From Alphaproteobacteria bacterium GWF2_58_20 (GTDB taxonomy: Bacteria; Pseudomonadota; Alphaproteobacteria; UBA1247): a DNA stretch of 64,000 nt. The notes beneath the pieces are model-generated. The model saw nothing but the letters and a program-made list of their open reading frames with translations. It was not told the DNA's origin and ran no database searches. The position numbers and the translations under genes are program-made. Of this stretch, positions 11,929-19,381 are shown one piece after another; position 1 is the stretch's first letter; each line of letters begins with the position of its first letter. Location: assembly GCA_001768735.1 (NCBI GenBank), contig MEMB01000002.1, positions 24,418 through 88,417 of the forward strand. Reading direction: 5' to 3'.

Positions 11929-12912
11929 ATGGACATCAACGACCCCCTCGGCCGCCTCGCCACCCACCTTTCCGATGACATGGCCGCCACCAGCGCCATC
12001 ATCGGGGAACAGACATCTTCTCCCATTCCCCTTGCGGGCGCCATTACCAGCCACCTTTTTTCCGCAGGCGGAAAACGCACACGTCCCCTGCTGCTTCTGG
12101 CCTGCGCCCGCCTGTGCGGCTATGAAGGAACCCTTCACCACATCATGGCGGCGGCGGCCGAGATGATCCATACCGCCACCCTGCTGCATGATGACGTGGT
12201 GGACAAAAGCACCCGCAGGCGTGGCCGGGAAACCGCGCATCTCCTTTACGGGGAACGCGAGGCCATCCTTGGTGGCGATTTCCTGCTCGGCCGGGCTTTT
12301 TCCATGATTTCCGCAGGTTCTCCCGAATCTTTCAAGGTCATGGCGGATGCTGCCGCAACCCTGGCCGAAGGCGAACTTCACCAACTTTCCCTCACCGGAT
12401 CCCCTTTTGTGGATGAGGAAGAATATTTCCGCATCATCACCGCCAAGACAGCCACCCTTTTCGAGGCCGTCTGCGCCATGGGTGCCATCATCGCCGGAGC
12501 CAGCCCCGAACAGCGGCAGGCCTTGGCCAACTTTGGTCGCCATTTCGGCATTGCATTCCAGCTGGTGGATGATGCCCTCGACTACAAGATCCAGAACACG
12601 CATACCGGAAAGCCGATTGGCAATGATTTCCGTGAAGGCAAGATGACCCTTCCGGTCATCCTCGCGCGCGCAGCCGGAAGCGATGAGGAACGCAAGTTCT
12701 GGGATACGCGCATGATCGCTCCTTCCCGCACGGAAAGTGATTTCAGCCAGGCGCTGGAATTCATCATTGCGCACGGCAGTGTTGAGGAAACCCTCGTCCG
12801 GGCGGAAAAACATGCCCGCAACGCCGAGGAATGTCTGGCCTTCCTGCCCCATTCCTCCTTGCGGGAGATGATGATGGAAGCCGTGGAGTCCTGCCCCCAG
12901 CGTACAGCGTGA
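11929..12912 (+). CDS. ispB: Polyprenyl (octaprenyl-type) diphosphate synthase
   Basis: A 327-residue trans-prenyltransferase that builds the long isoprenoid tail of quinones. Both aspartate-rich motifs are present: LLHDDVVD (first) and QLVDDALDY (second), plus GGKRTRP, GDFLLGRAF and the KTATLFEA region. Start chosen at ATG 11929 (MDINDPLG); the frame stays open far upstream, but that part overlaps the divergent methyltransferase. The chain length (C40 to C50) cannot be read from sequence. Confidence 0.93.
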   Translation: MDINDPLGRLATHLSDDMAATSAIIGEQTSSPIPLAGAITSHLFSAGGKRTRPLLLLACARLCGYEGTLHHIMAAAAEMIHTATLLHDDVVDKSTRRRGRETAHLLYGEREAILGGDFLLGRAFSMISAGSPESFKVMADAAATLAEGELHQLSLTGSPFVDEEEYFRIITAKTATLFEAVCAMGAIIAGASPEQRQALANFGRHFGIAFQLVDDALDYKIQNTHTGKPIGNDFREGKMTLPVILARAAGSDEERKFWDTRMIAPSRTESDFSQALEFIIAHGSVEETLVRAEKHARNAEECLAFLPHSSLREMMMEAVESCPQRTA

Positions 12913-12920
12913 AATAAAGG

Positions 12921-12949
12921 TTGCGCTCCGGAAAAAAGCAGGCTATAGA
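12921..12949 (+). promoter_or_regulatory. Promoter of tRNA-Pro
   Basis: TTGCGC at 12921-12926 and TATAGA at 12944-12949 with a 17-base spacer, ending 21 bases before the tRNA. Confidence 0.7.
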
Positions 12950-12970
12950 AGCGCCCGTTCCTTCGTGAAC

Positions 12971-13047
12971 CGGAGTGTAGCTCAGACTGGTAGAGCACTG
13001 CTTTCGGGAGGCAGGGGTCGTGGGTTCAAATCCCGCCACTCCGACCA
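12971..13047 (+). tRNA. tRNA-Pro (anticodon CGG)
   Basis: A 77-base cloverleaf including an encoded CCA. Acceptor arm CGGAGTG pairs with CACTCCG; D arm GCTC/GAGC; anticodon loop TTCGGGA with CGG at 34-36; T arm with GGTTCAAATCC. The 3' end is followed after 48 bases by an integrase remnant, so this tRNA probably served as an attachment site. Confidence 0.97.
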
Positions 13048-13095
13048 TCTTTTCCCGAGTTTCACCTATCCCAATCCCCCCGTTATTCCCCCCTG

Positions 13096-13374
13096 TTATG
13101 AGGTTCCTCGTGACAGGGCTGCAGCAATGTTCCGGAGCTCATCCGGCGACTGGTGGCCGTAGGTGCGCTCAATCGTTTCGACGGTGGCGCCACAAAACCC
13201 AGCAACCTCCCATAATGGAACATCCTTCTGGACGAAGCGCACGGCCTTGCCGTTTGTTTTCGGTGTGCAAGGTTTGGTGCGCTTGTGCTGGATTTTCAGC
13301 ATTCTGAGCGCCTTCATGTATCTGTGCGAGCGGAACGAAACGCCATTATCCGTCATGACACGCTGAACTTTCAC
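13096..13374 (-). pseudogene. Fused remnant: tyrosine integrase C-terminus joined to IS481-type transposase piece
   Basis: One minus-strand open frame carries two unrelated fragments. The part at about 13374-13235 is an IS481-family DDE piece (VMTDNGVSF, then KPCTPKTNGKA), in which the expected catalytic Glu of NGKAERF is a Val. It runs straight into DVPLWEVAGF...VETIERTYGH (about 13225-13096), the C-terminus of a phage-type tyrosine recombinase including the nucleophile Tyr. Neither is complete. The integrase end faces the tRNA-Pro 3' end, as in integrated elements, so this is a scar of a lost genomic island. The open frame continues into the MITE but the start there is not meaningful. Confidence 0.8.
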
Positions 13375-13385
13375 GCCATGCCATC

Positions 13386-13550
13386 TAGAGCCTTTAACGT
13401 TTAGATTGAACAATTCCTGTTGATCTTGGGATGAGCCAGACCGCAAGGCGCAAACCGCGGGGCGATGCGGGCATCGTCCAAGGTTTGAAAACACGGCGGA
13501 TGGCCATCAAAAGGCAACAGGGGTATTCAAGATGAACGTTAAATGCTCTA
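13386..13550. mobile_element. MITE-like element with long imperfect inverted repeats, flanked by TA
   Basis: A 161-base segment (13388-13548) flanked by TA on each side within CTAG. Its ends are inverted repeats of about 38 bases: the left begins GAGCCTTTAACGTTTAGA and the right, read in reverse, GAGCATTTAACGTTCATC; both then contain TTGAA and CCTGTTG. No transposase inside. Insertion at CTAG with TA duplication is the habit of IS630/Tc1-mariner elements, so it is probably a non-autonomous relative. The right end supplies the stop codon of the next minus-strand gene. Confidence 0.75.
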
Positions 13551-14621
13551 GGGGGCCGGTTTTTTTATGATGTTGACCGATCCGGCGAGAAGATGCTTCA
13601 TCAGATCCTTGTAGGATTCGCCAGAAGACATGGGTGATTCTGACATCTTGTCAGGTGTCCAGCTGAACATGGGTTGGAAGGGAGCCTGGTTGAATGCGGG
13701 AAAAAGCTTTTTTTTCTGAAGCAGAAAGACAGGTTCAACGGTTTCCGGCGCATGTGCCAGAGCCAAGGAAGTTTCCGCCGTATCAAGGATGGTTCCTGTT
13801 TTCCTGTCGCGGAAAATGGCGCCAAAATCCTGGTCGATCAGTCCCCACTTTTTAGCCAGGGGGAAATATGCTTCCGAGAATTGGTGACCTTCTCCATTGG
13901 GGCCTGCCACTTCAACAAAGCGGGTTTTATATTCCATGCGGTTGAGGACATAGTTGAGAACCCAGCTCCCAGATCCGCACCAGAGGAGAAGGGGTTGGTC
14001 GGAGAGAAACAGGCGTCCCGTGAGGGATGGGATGGATTGCCTGATTTTTCGCCCCAAATGGGGTTGGTTGGCGTTGCTGTGCACAATGTTTCCGGCAACA
14101 AATGTCGATATGGACAATATCTGTTCATCAGGCGATGTTTGAGGATTGAGAACAAGGATCTTGAATGTTCCAAGGCTTGTGTAAAGGTAATAGGATCCAG
14201 GTTTTGGAAAATGAATGGTTTCGTTGTTCCAGGAAAGCGCGGACATGTCTGTTTTGGTGGGGGTGTCCGGGGTGATGAAACTTGAGATAACCCGGTTGGG
14301 CAAGGTGGGCGCATGATCCAGCTCTTTCGGGAGGTACAGGTACAGGTCTTTCCAGGAAACATCTGTGTTTTTAAAGATGAGTATGGGCGGTATTTCAAAG
14401 AAATACTGATCACGGATGGAAAGGTCGTTGCGGTATCCGTTTCTTTCATCAGCCGTGTTTCTTAATATTCGGGATGTGTTGTCCAGCTGGGATTTGAGTG
14501 TGCTGTTTTCTTGTTCCAACAGCATGAAATTGGATTGAATTTTTATGGCCATCCAGGTGAGGCTGAACGCCAGTGTTGTAAAAAACAGGATTAATGCCGG
14601 CAAACGAAAATGCTTTTTCAA
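13548..14621 (-). CDS. Membrane-anchored transglutaminase-like protein, last gene of glycan operon
   Basis: About 357 residues from a TTG at 14621. One N-terminal membrane segment (LPALILFFTTLAFSL) is followed by a short coiled coil and a periplasmic domain. The C-terminal half has Cys215 in LWCGSGSW, His246 in GEGHQFSEAYFP and an Asp (263 or 265) in GLIDQDFG, in the order and context of a transglutaminase/papain-like triad; this is my inference. The start is odd: an ATG at 14632-14630 overlaps the asnB stop as elsewhere in this operon, but its frame ends after four codons at an A6 run (14629-14624). With seven A it would read MKKTLKKHFRLPAL and continue in frame. The TAG stop at 13548-13550 belongs to the inserted MITE, so the native C-terminus may have been cut. 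Confidence 0.6.
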   Translation of the reverse strand: MKKHFRLPALILFFTTLAFSLTWMAIKIQSNFMLLEQENSTLKSQLDNTSRILRNTADERNGYRNDLSIRDQYFFEIPPILIFKNTDVSWKDLYLYLPKELDHAPTLPNRVISSFITPDTPTKTDMSALSWNNETIHFPKPGSYYLYTSLGTFKILVLNPQTSPDEQILSISTFVAGNIVHSNANQPHLGRKIRQSIPSLTGRLFLSDQPLLLWCGSGSWVLNYVLNRMEYKTRFVEVAGPNGEGHQFSEAYFPLAKKWGLIDQDFGAIFRDRKTGTILDTAETSLALAHAPETVEPVFLLQKKKLFPAFNQAPFQPMFSWTPDKMSESPMSSGESYKDLMKHLLAGSVNIIKKPAP

Positions 14622-14628
14622 TGTTTTT

Positions 14629-16575
14629 TCATACTTTCTGAGCCTCGTGCCAAGCCTCGAACATGAGGATGGTCCAGAGCGGGTATTGCCAGTTGCTGGA
14701 GCCTTCAAGGTGCTGCTGCCAGCGGGCGCGGATAGGGGCGGGGTTGAAGATGCCCTCTTCGCGCAGGCGTTTTTCTGAAAGCAGGTTTTCCGCCCAGTCG
14801 CGCAGGGAACCACGCAGCCAGTGGTCAATCGGCACGCCGAATCCCATTTTCGGGCGTTCAATCAGTTCCTTGGGCACGTGGCGGTAAAGCACTTCGCGCA
14901 GGGGCCATTTTGATACACCGCCGCGCATCTTGAGTTCGGGCGGCATGCGCCACGCCATTTCCACCACGCGGTGGTCAATGAGGGGAACGCGCAGCTCCAG
15001 TGAACAGGACATGCTGGCGCGGTCGGCCTTTACAAGAATGTCATCCGGCATGTAGGTGATGGTGTCGAGATACTGCATGCGCTCGACCACATCCGGGATG
15101 CTGCCCTGCATGGCGTCAATGTTGTTCCATGGCGGCAGGAGGGGTTCGGGGGCGCCGGGAATCAGGGTGTTGATGTCATGCCACTGGGAAATCAGGCTGC
15201 GGTAGAAGGCGTGGGTGCCGGATTCGGCCAGAACGTCGGCCAGCTTGTAGGCCCGGCAGCCCACATGGGCCGGGCGCAGGGACGGCGGGACAAGCCGTGC
15301 CACCCGGTCCCACCATGTGGGGGAAAGGGCGTGGATTCCGGCGATGGCCGCTTTGCGGGCGATGGGCGGGAAAGCCTGGAACTTGCGCCAGATGGACAGG
15401 CCGTCGTTGTAGCGGCGGTAACCGGCGAACAGTTCGTCGCCGCCATCGCCTGAAAGCGCCACGATGACTTCCTTCCGGGCGAGGCGGGAAACAAGGGTGG
15501 TGGGGATCTGCGAGGAATCGGAGAAGGGTTCGTCATACCATTCGGGAATGCCGGGAATGATGGCCTGGGCCTCTTCTGGACGCACATAAAACTCGTGGTG
15601 CTCGGTGCCAAGGTGTTTGGCCACTTCACGCGCATAAGGGGCTTCGTTGTATCCGTCCTCGTCAAAACCGATGGAGAAAGTTTTGACCGGCTTGTCGCTC
15701 TGTGCTTGCATGAGTGCGCAGACCAGCGAGCTGTCCACGCCGCCGGAGAGGAAGGCCCCCAGCGGAACGTCGGCCATCATGCGGCGTCCCACCGCGTCCA
15801 TCAGGAGTTTTTCAAGTTCGTCCACGGCTTCTTCAGGGCTGCCGGAAAAACGGTTGGCCTGGCCATTTGCGGCCACCTCGGCCATCGACCAATAAGGGGT
15901 TTCGGTGATGTCGCCATCTGCGGTAATGCGGGCGATATGGCCCGGCATGAGTTTGCGTACGCCCTGCCAGATGGTGAGCGGCGCGGGAATGTAGCCGTAA
16001 CGGGCATAGGCGCGCACGGCGTCCATGTCCTGCTGCGGGGAAAAGCCGGGATGGGGCGTGAAGGTGCGGAGCTGGGAGCCGAAGAACAGGGTGTCCTCCA
16101 ACAGGCCGTAATGCATGGGCTTGATGCCGAGACGGTCGCGCACCAGCCAGAGGGTGCGTTCCTGCCTGTCCCACAGGGCGAAGGCAAACATGCCGATGAA
16201 GCGTTTGACAGCTTCGGCTACGCCAAAGGTTTCACAGGCTTCCACCATGGTCTCGGTGTCGGAATGGCCGCGCCACGCGATGTCCCGGCCCGCAAGTTCC
16301 TTGCGGATGTCGGTGGAATTGTAAATCTCGCCATTGTAGCAGATGACAAAGCGCCCGGAGGCAGAGGCCATGGGCTGGTATCCGGCGGGGGAGAGATCCA
16401 CGATGGCGAGGCGGCGATGGGCAAGGGCGAGGCCCGCTTCCTCATCCGTCCAGATGCCGTCGCTGTCCGGGCCGCGCCAGATGATGCGGTCGGACATGGC
16501 TTTTGCGGTATGGGCAAGCCCGCCATCGGGACGTTTGGCGGGGGACATGCTCCAGAAACCGGTCAGTCCGCACAT
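14629..16575 (-). CDS. asnB: Asparagine synthase, glutamine-hydrolysing
   Basis: A 648-residue two-domain amidotransferase. The N-terminal glutaminase starts MCGLTGFW with the catalytic Cys2, followed by HRRLAIVDLS and ICYNGEIYN. The synthetase part has the PP-loop LSGGVDSSLVC and SGDGGDELFAGYRRY. It turns aspartate and glutamine into asparagine, or in polysaccharide clusters amidates a sugar carboxylate; the position inside a glycan operon favours the latter but does not prove it. The start overlaps the upstream glycosyltransferase by 13 bases. Confidence 0.93.
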   Translation of the reverse strand: MCGLTGFWSMSPAKRPDGGLAHTAKAMSDRIIWRGPDSDGIWTDEEAGLALAHRRLAIVDLSPAGYQPMASASGRFVICYNGEIYNSTDIRKELAGRDIAWRGHSDTETMVEACETFGVAEAVKRFIGMFAFALWDRQERTLWLVRDRLGIKPMHYGLLEDTLFFGSQLRTFTPHPGFSPQQDMDAVRAYARYGYIPAPLTIWQGVRKLMPGHIARITADGDITETPYWSMAEVAANGQANRFSGSPEEAVDELEKLLMDAVGRRMMADVPLGAFLSGGVDSSLVCALMQAQSDKPVKTFSIGFDEDGYNEAPYAREVAKHLGTEHHEFYVRPEEAQAIIPGIPEWYDEPFSDSSQIPTTLVSRLARKEVIVALSGDGGDELFAGYRRYNDGLSIWRKFQAFPPIARKAAIAGIHALSPTWWDRVARLVPPSLRPAHVGCRAYKLADVLAESGTHAFYRSLISQWHDINTLIPGAPEPLLPPWNNIDAMQGSIPDVVERMQYLDTITYMPDDILVKADRASMSCSLELRVPLIDHRVVEMAWRMPPELKMRGGVSKWPLREVLYRHVPKELIERPKMGFGVPIDHWLRGSLRDWAENLLSEKRLREEGIFNPAPIRARWQQHLEGSSNWQYPLWTILMFEAWHEAQKV

Positions 16576-17699
16576 GGCAGGGTCTCCTCATAAAAACGGG
16601 CGTAGGCGTCCACGCAGCTTTCCATGGAAAAATTTTCCCGTACGCGCGCTTTTGCCGCCAGCCCCATCTTTTGCCGCAAATCGGCATTCTTCGCAAGGGC
16701 AAGGATGGCCCGACCGAGATCTTCCGGCGCTTTGGGGGGAACGATGATTCCCGCCGTGTCGCCCACAGCCTCGCGGTTGCCGCCCACATCGGTGGCAATG
16801 ACGGGCAGGCCCGCGGCCATGGCTTCCAGAATGGCGTTGGAAAAGCCTTCCTCATGCGAGGTCAGGAGACCGATATTGCTGCTCTTGAGCAGGGCTTCAA
16901 TGTCGGTGCGGACGCCGAGCCACAGGACATGTTCGGAAAGGTCTGCCTGCTCGGCCTGCCTGCGTAGGGCAGAGCCGATGCCGTCATCGCGGCCAATCAC
17001 CAGAAGGCGCCAGTTTTTCGGCATGTTCGGTGCCACCATGGCGAGGGCTGCCAGCAGGTCGGCATGGCCCTTGTAGGGAATGAGGTTGGCAACAATGGCC
17101 ATGACCGGGGCGCCTTCGGGAATATCACGTTCCGTTCTCATCTCCCGCGCAGCTTCAAACCGTTCCGTTTCAATGCCGTTATAAATAAGGCCGCGCTTTT
17201 CCGCAGGGATTCCTTCCTCGCCGAGCTGGCGCACCACGGCTTCGGAATTGCCAAGCGCCGCCGTGATGTGGCGGTGGAAGAAGCGTTCCAGCCGGGCCAG
17301 ATGCGGGTGCTTTTTCTGGTAATCATTCAGCGAGCGGCGCGACATGATGCGCGGCCCCCGGTGGCAGGCCAGAAGGCATGCCAGCATGCCCATGAGGTAG
17401 GATTGCGGCAGGAAGAAATGGAACGGTTCATGCCGATGGGAAAGGACAAACCGCCAGAGATGAAAAAGGCGGGAAAAGGCGGACAGGATGCGGCAATGTC
17501 CAATGCGGGGTGTTGGGAGGACAAGTTCGATACCGGCCTTTTCAAGGACGGGTGCAAAATCCCCAAGGCCTGAAAGAAGGATCACGCGGAACCGGAATCC
17601 GCGCCGTGCAAGGGCGGGAAGAATCTGGCTCAAATGCCGTTCCGCTCCCCCCCGGCACAGGGAGCCGATCACGATGTTGATGGTAGGATGCTGGATCAT
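16563..17699 (-). CDS. GT4-family glycosyltransferase
   Basis: A 378-residue GT-B enzyme. N-terminal GSLCRGGAERHLSQIL is the acceptor-side glycine loop of GT4 enzymes; the C-terminal donor-binding half has VGRDDG-like VIGRDDGIG, then SHEEGFSNAILEAMA with the E-x7-E pair, and VGGNREAV. It should add one sugar during assembly of the surface glycan at the cytoplasmic membrane face. Donor and acceptor are unknown. It overlaps both neighbours, four bases with the upstream glycosyltransferase. Confidence 0.9.
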   Translation of the reverse strand: MIQHPTINIVIGSLCRGGAERHLSQILPALARRGFRFRVILLSGLGDFAPVLEKAGIELVLPTPRIGHCRILSAFSRLFHLWRFVLSHRHEPFHFFLPQSYLMGMLACLLACHRGPRIMSRRSLNDYQKKHPHLARLERFFHRHITAALGNSEAVVRQLGEEGIPAEKRGLIYNGIETERFEAAREMRTERDIPEGAPVMAIVANLIPYKGHADLLAALAMVAPNMPKNWRLLVIGRDDGIGSALRRQAEQADLSEHVLWLGVRTDIEALLKSSNIGLLTSHEEGFSNAILEAMAAGLPVIATDVGGNREAVGDTAGIIVPPKAPEDLGRAILALAKNADLRQKMGLAAKARVRENFSMESCVDAYARFYEETLPCAD

Positions 17700-19381
17700 T
17701 TCAGCCCATAAACCTCAAGGGTTTCGTCAATCATCCGGTCCATGCCGAAGCGGCCCCGCACAAAGGCGGGCGCGGTTTCGCTGGCCTTTTTCACCCAGTC
17801 CGGGGAGGAAAGGATGAAGGATAGCTTGTCTGCCAGTTCCCCAGGCTTGCGGTCGCGCACGAGAAAGCCGGTTGTGCCATCGGCAAAGGTATCTGCCGTG
17901 CCGCCGGCATCCGTTGCCACCACGGGAACCCCGAGCCATTGGGCCTCGATGCAGACGTTGGGGGTGCCTTCCAGTTTCGAGGTGAGCAGGAAAGCCTCCA
18001 TGGCGGACAGGGCGCGGGCGCTTTCCTTGTCCACACCGGGCAGGAAGAAACGGTTTTCCAGGCCATGTTTGCGGATGGCATCCTCCATCTGCGCCCGCAA
18101 GGGGCCATCACCGAGGATGAGAAATGCGCTTTCGGGATGTTTTTTGGCCAGCAGGGCCGCAGTTTCCACCCAGAGCATCGGATCCTTTTCCGGATAGAAG
18201 CGGAAGATGGAACCAACAAGGCGGGCAGTGTCGGGAACGCCGAGTTTCCTGCGCCAGGCCATGACATCCTCATGGCGGGAGCGGATGAGGTTTGCGCTGT
18301 TCATGCCGTTGAAGAGAACCCGGATATGCCCCTCCGGCAGGCCCAGCCAGCGTTCGTAGTCGCGCGCGCCAGCGGTGGAATTGTTGATCATGACGACGTT
18401 TGGATGCTGCGCGAGGGCCTGGTAGGCGGGACGCATCCACGGCTGGAAATAGCCGAAATGCCGGGGCGTCATGTTGCGTCCGGCCAGCACGATGCGCGGC
18501 ACACCCGCCATCACCGCAGCAAGGCCGGCGAAAATGGAGGTGCTGTCCTGCCAGGCATGCACGATTTGCGGTCGGGCGTTGAGGATTTCCAGCGCGTAGA
18601 TGACAACCTGTTCCGCAAGATGTTCCGGGAGTCTTTGCAGGATATTCCCGGATTTTTCGATGATTTTCAGGAGGTTCTTCCGTTCCTCACCGGAGTATGC
18701 CCGGCCGATTTCCCGCGCAGGAATCCCGTGTTGTTCCAGATGGGGAAGATAGAAATCCGATCCTTGGGGATCATGCAGGTTCCTGCACAGGAGCGAGAGG
18801 TTTTGGAATCCCTTATGGTGAAGGCCGGAAAGGGTGTTGGCCACCTGCCGTTCCGATCCGCCGCTGGCCAGAGAGCTGTTGAGGACAAGGATGGAATCCG
18901 GTGCTGTGGGCATGTAGAGGGGGGAATGTTGCCGGCAAAGGCGATGGTAGGCGTTTCCATGATGGGTTTTTCCGGCATTACGGGCGGCGAGGAAGCGCCC
19001 GAGGAGTGTCCACAGAAGCTTTTCCTGAAGGCGCTGGATGAGGAAACGGGACAAGGAAACGGATTTCCAGCCGGTCGGCGTCCTTCGGACCATATGCCGT
19101 ATTCCCATCTTGCGTGCCTGAAGGGCCGTGCTGAAATCAAGGCCTTCCCATGGAACGCGGTTGGTGATGACGGCAAGGGTTCTGGCCTTGCAGGATGATG
19201 TGCGCCAGACAATTTTCCCAAGCGGCGATTCCATGGAAAATCCCGCGATGCAGGATGGGGGGATTTCCTCCGGGATATCCGGTGTCAGGCCTTTCGGGAA
19301 ATGCAGCAGGAGGGGGAGGAGGTTTCTCTCCCCGCACCACGTCACGCAATCCCGGATTTGTGCGGGGATGTCATGTTCCAT
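17696..19381 (-). CDS. Glycosyltransferase with extra N-terminal domain (copy 2)
   Basis: A 561-residue protein. Residues of about 190-561 form a GT4 enzyme (SLASGGSERQVANTL near its start, LEGTPNVCIEAQ with the E-x7-E pair, DAGGTADTFADG). About 170 residues before it (RDCVTWCGERNLLPLLL, then LSRFLIQRLQEKLLW) form a domain I do not recognise, shared with the next upstream gene. Start chosen at ATG 19381, which overlaps the upstream stop by one base (TGATG). The two genes are tandem paralogues and have diverged considerably. Confidence 0.88.
   Translation of the reverse strand: MEHDIPAQIRDCVTWCGERNLLPLLLHFPKGLTPDIPEEIPPSCIAGFSMESPLGKIVWRTSSCKARTLAVITNRVPWEGLDFSTALQARKMGIRHMVRRTPTGWKSVSLSRFLIQRLQEKLLWTLLGRFLAARNAGKTHHGNAYHRLCRQHSPLYMPTAPDSILVLNSSLASGGSERQVANTLSGLHHKGFQNLSLLCRNLHDPQGSDFYLPHLEQHGIPAREIGRAYSGEERKNLLKIIEKSGNILQRLPEHLAEQVVIYALEILNARPQIVHAWQDSTSIFAGLAAVMAGVPRIVLAGRNMTPRHFGYFQPWMRPAYQALAQHPNVVMINNSTAGARDYERWLGLPEGHIRVLFNGMNSANLIRSRHEDVMAWRRKLGVPDTARLVGSIFRFYPEKDPMLWVETAALLAKKHPESAFLILGDGPLRAQMEDAIRKHGLENRFFLPGVDKESARALSAMEAFLLTSKLEGTPNVCIEAQWLGVPVVATDAGGTADTFADGTTGFLVRDRKPGELADKLSFILSSPDWVKKASETAPAFVRGRFGMDRMIDETLEVYGLK

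Noticed and set aside
13096..13494. An intact small integrase gene
   Set aside because: The frame joins an IS481 piece to an integrase C-terminus and its start lies within the MITE.
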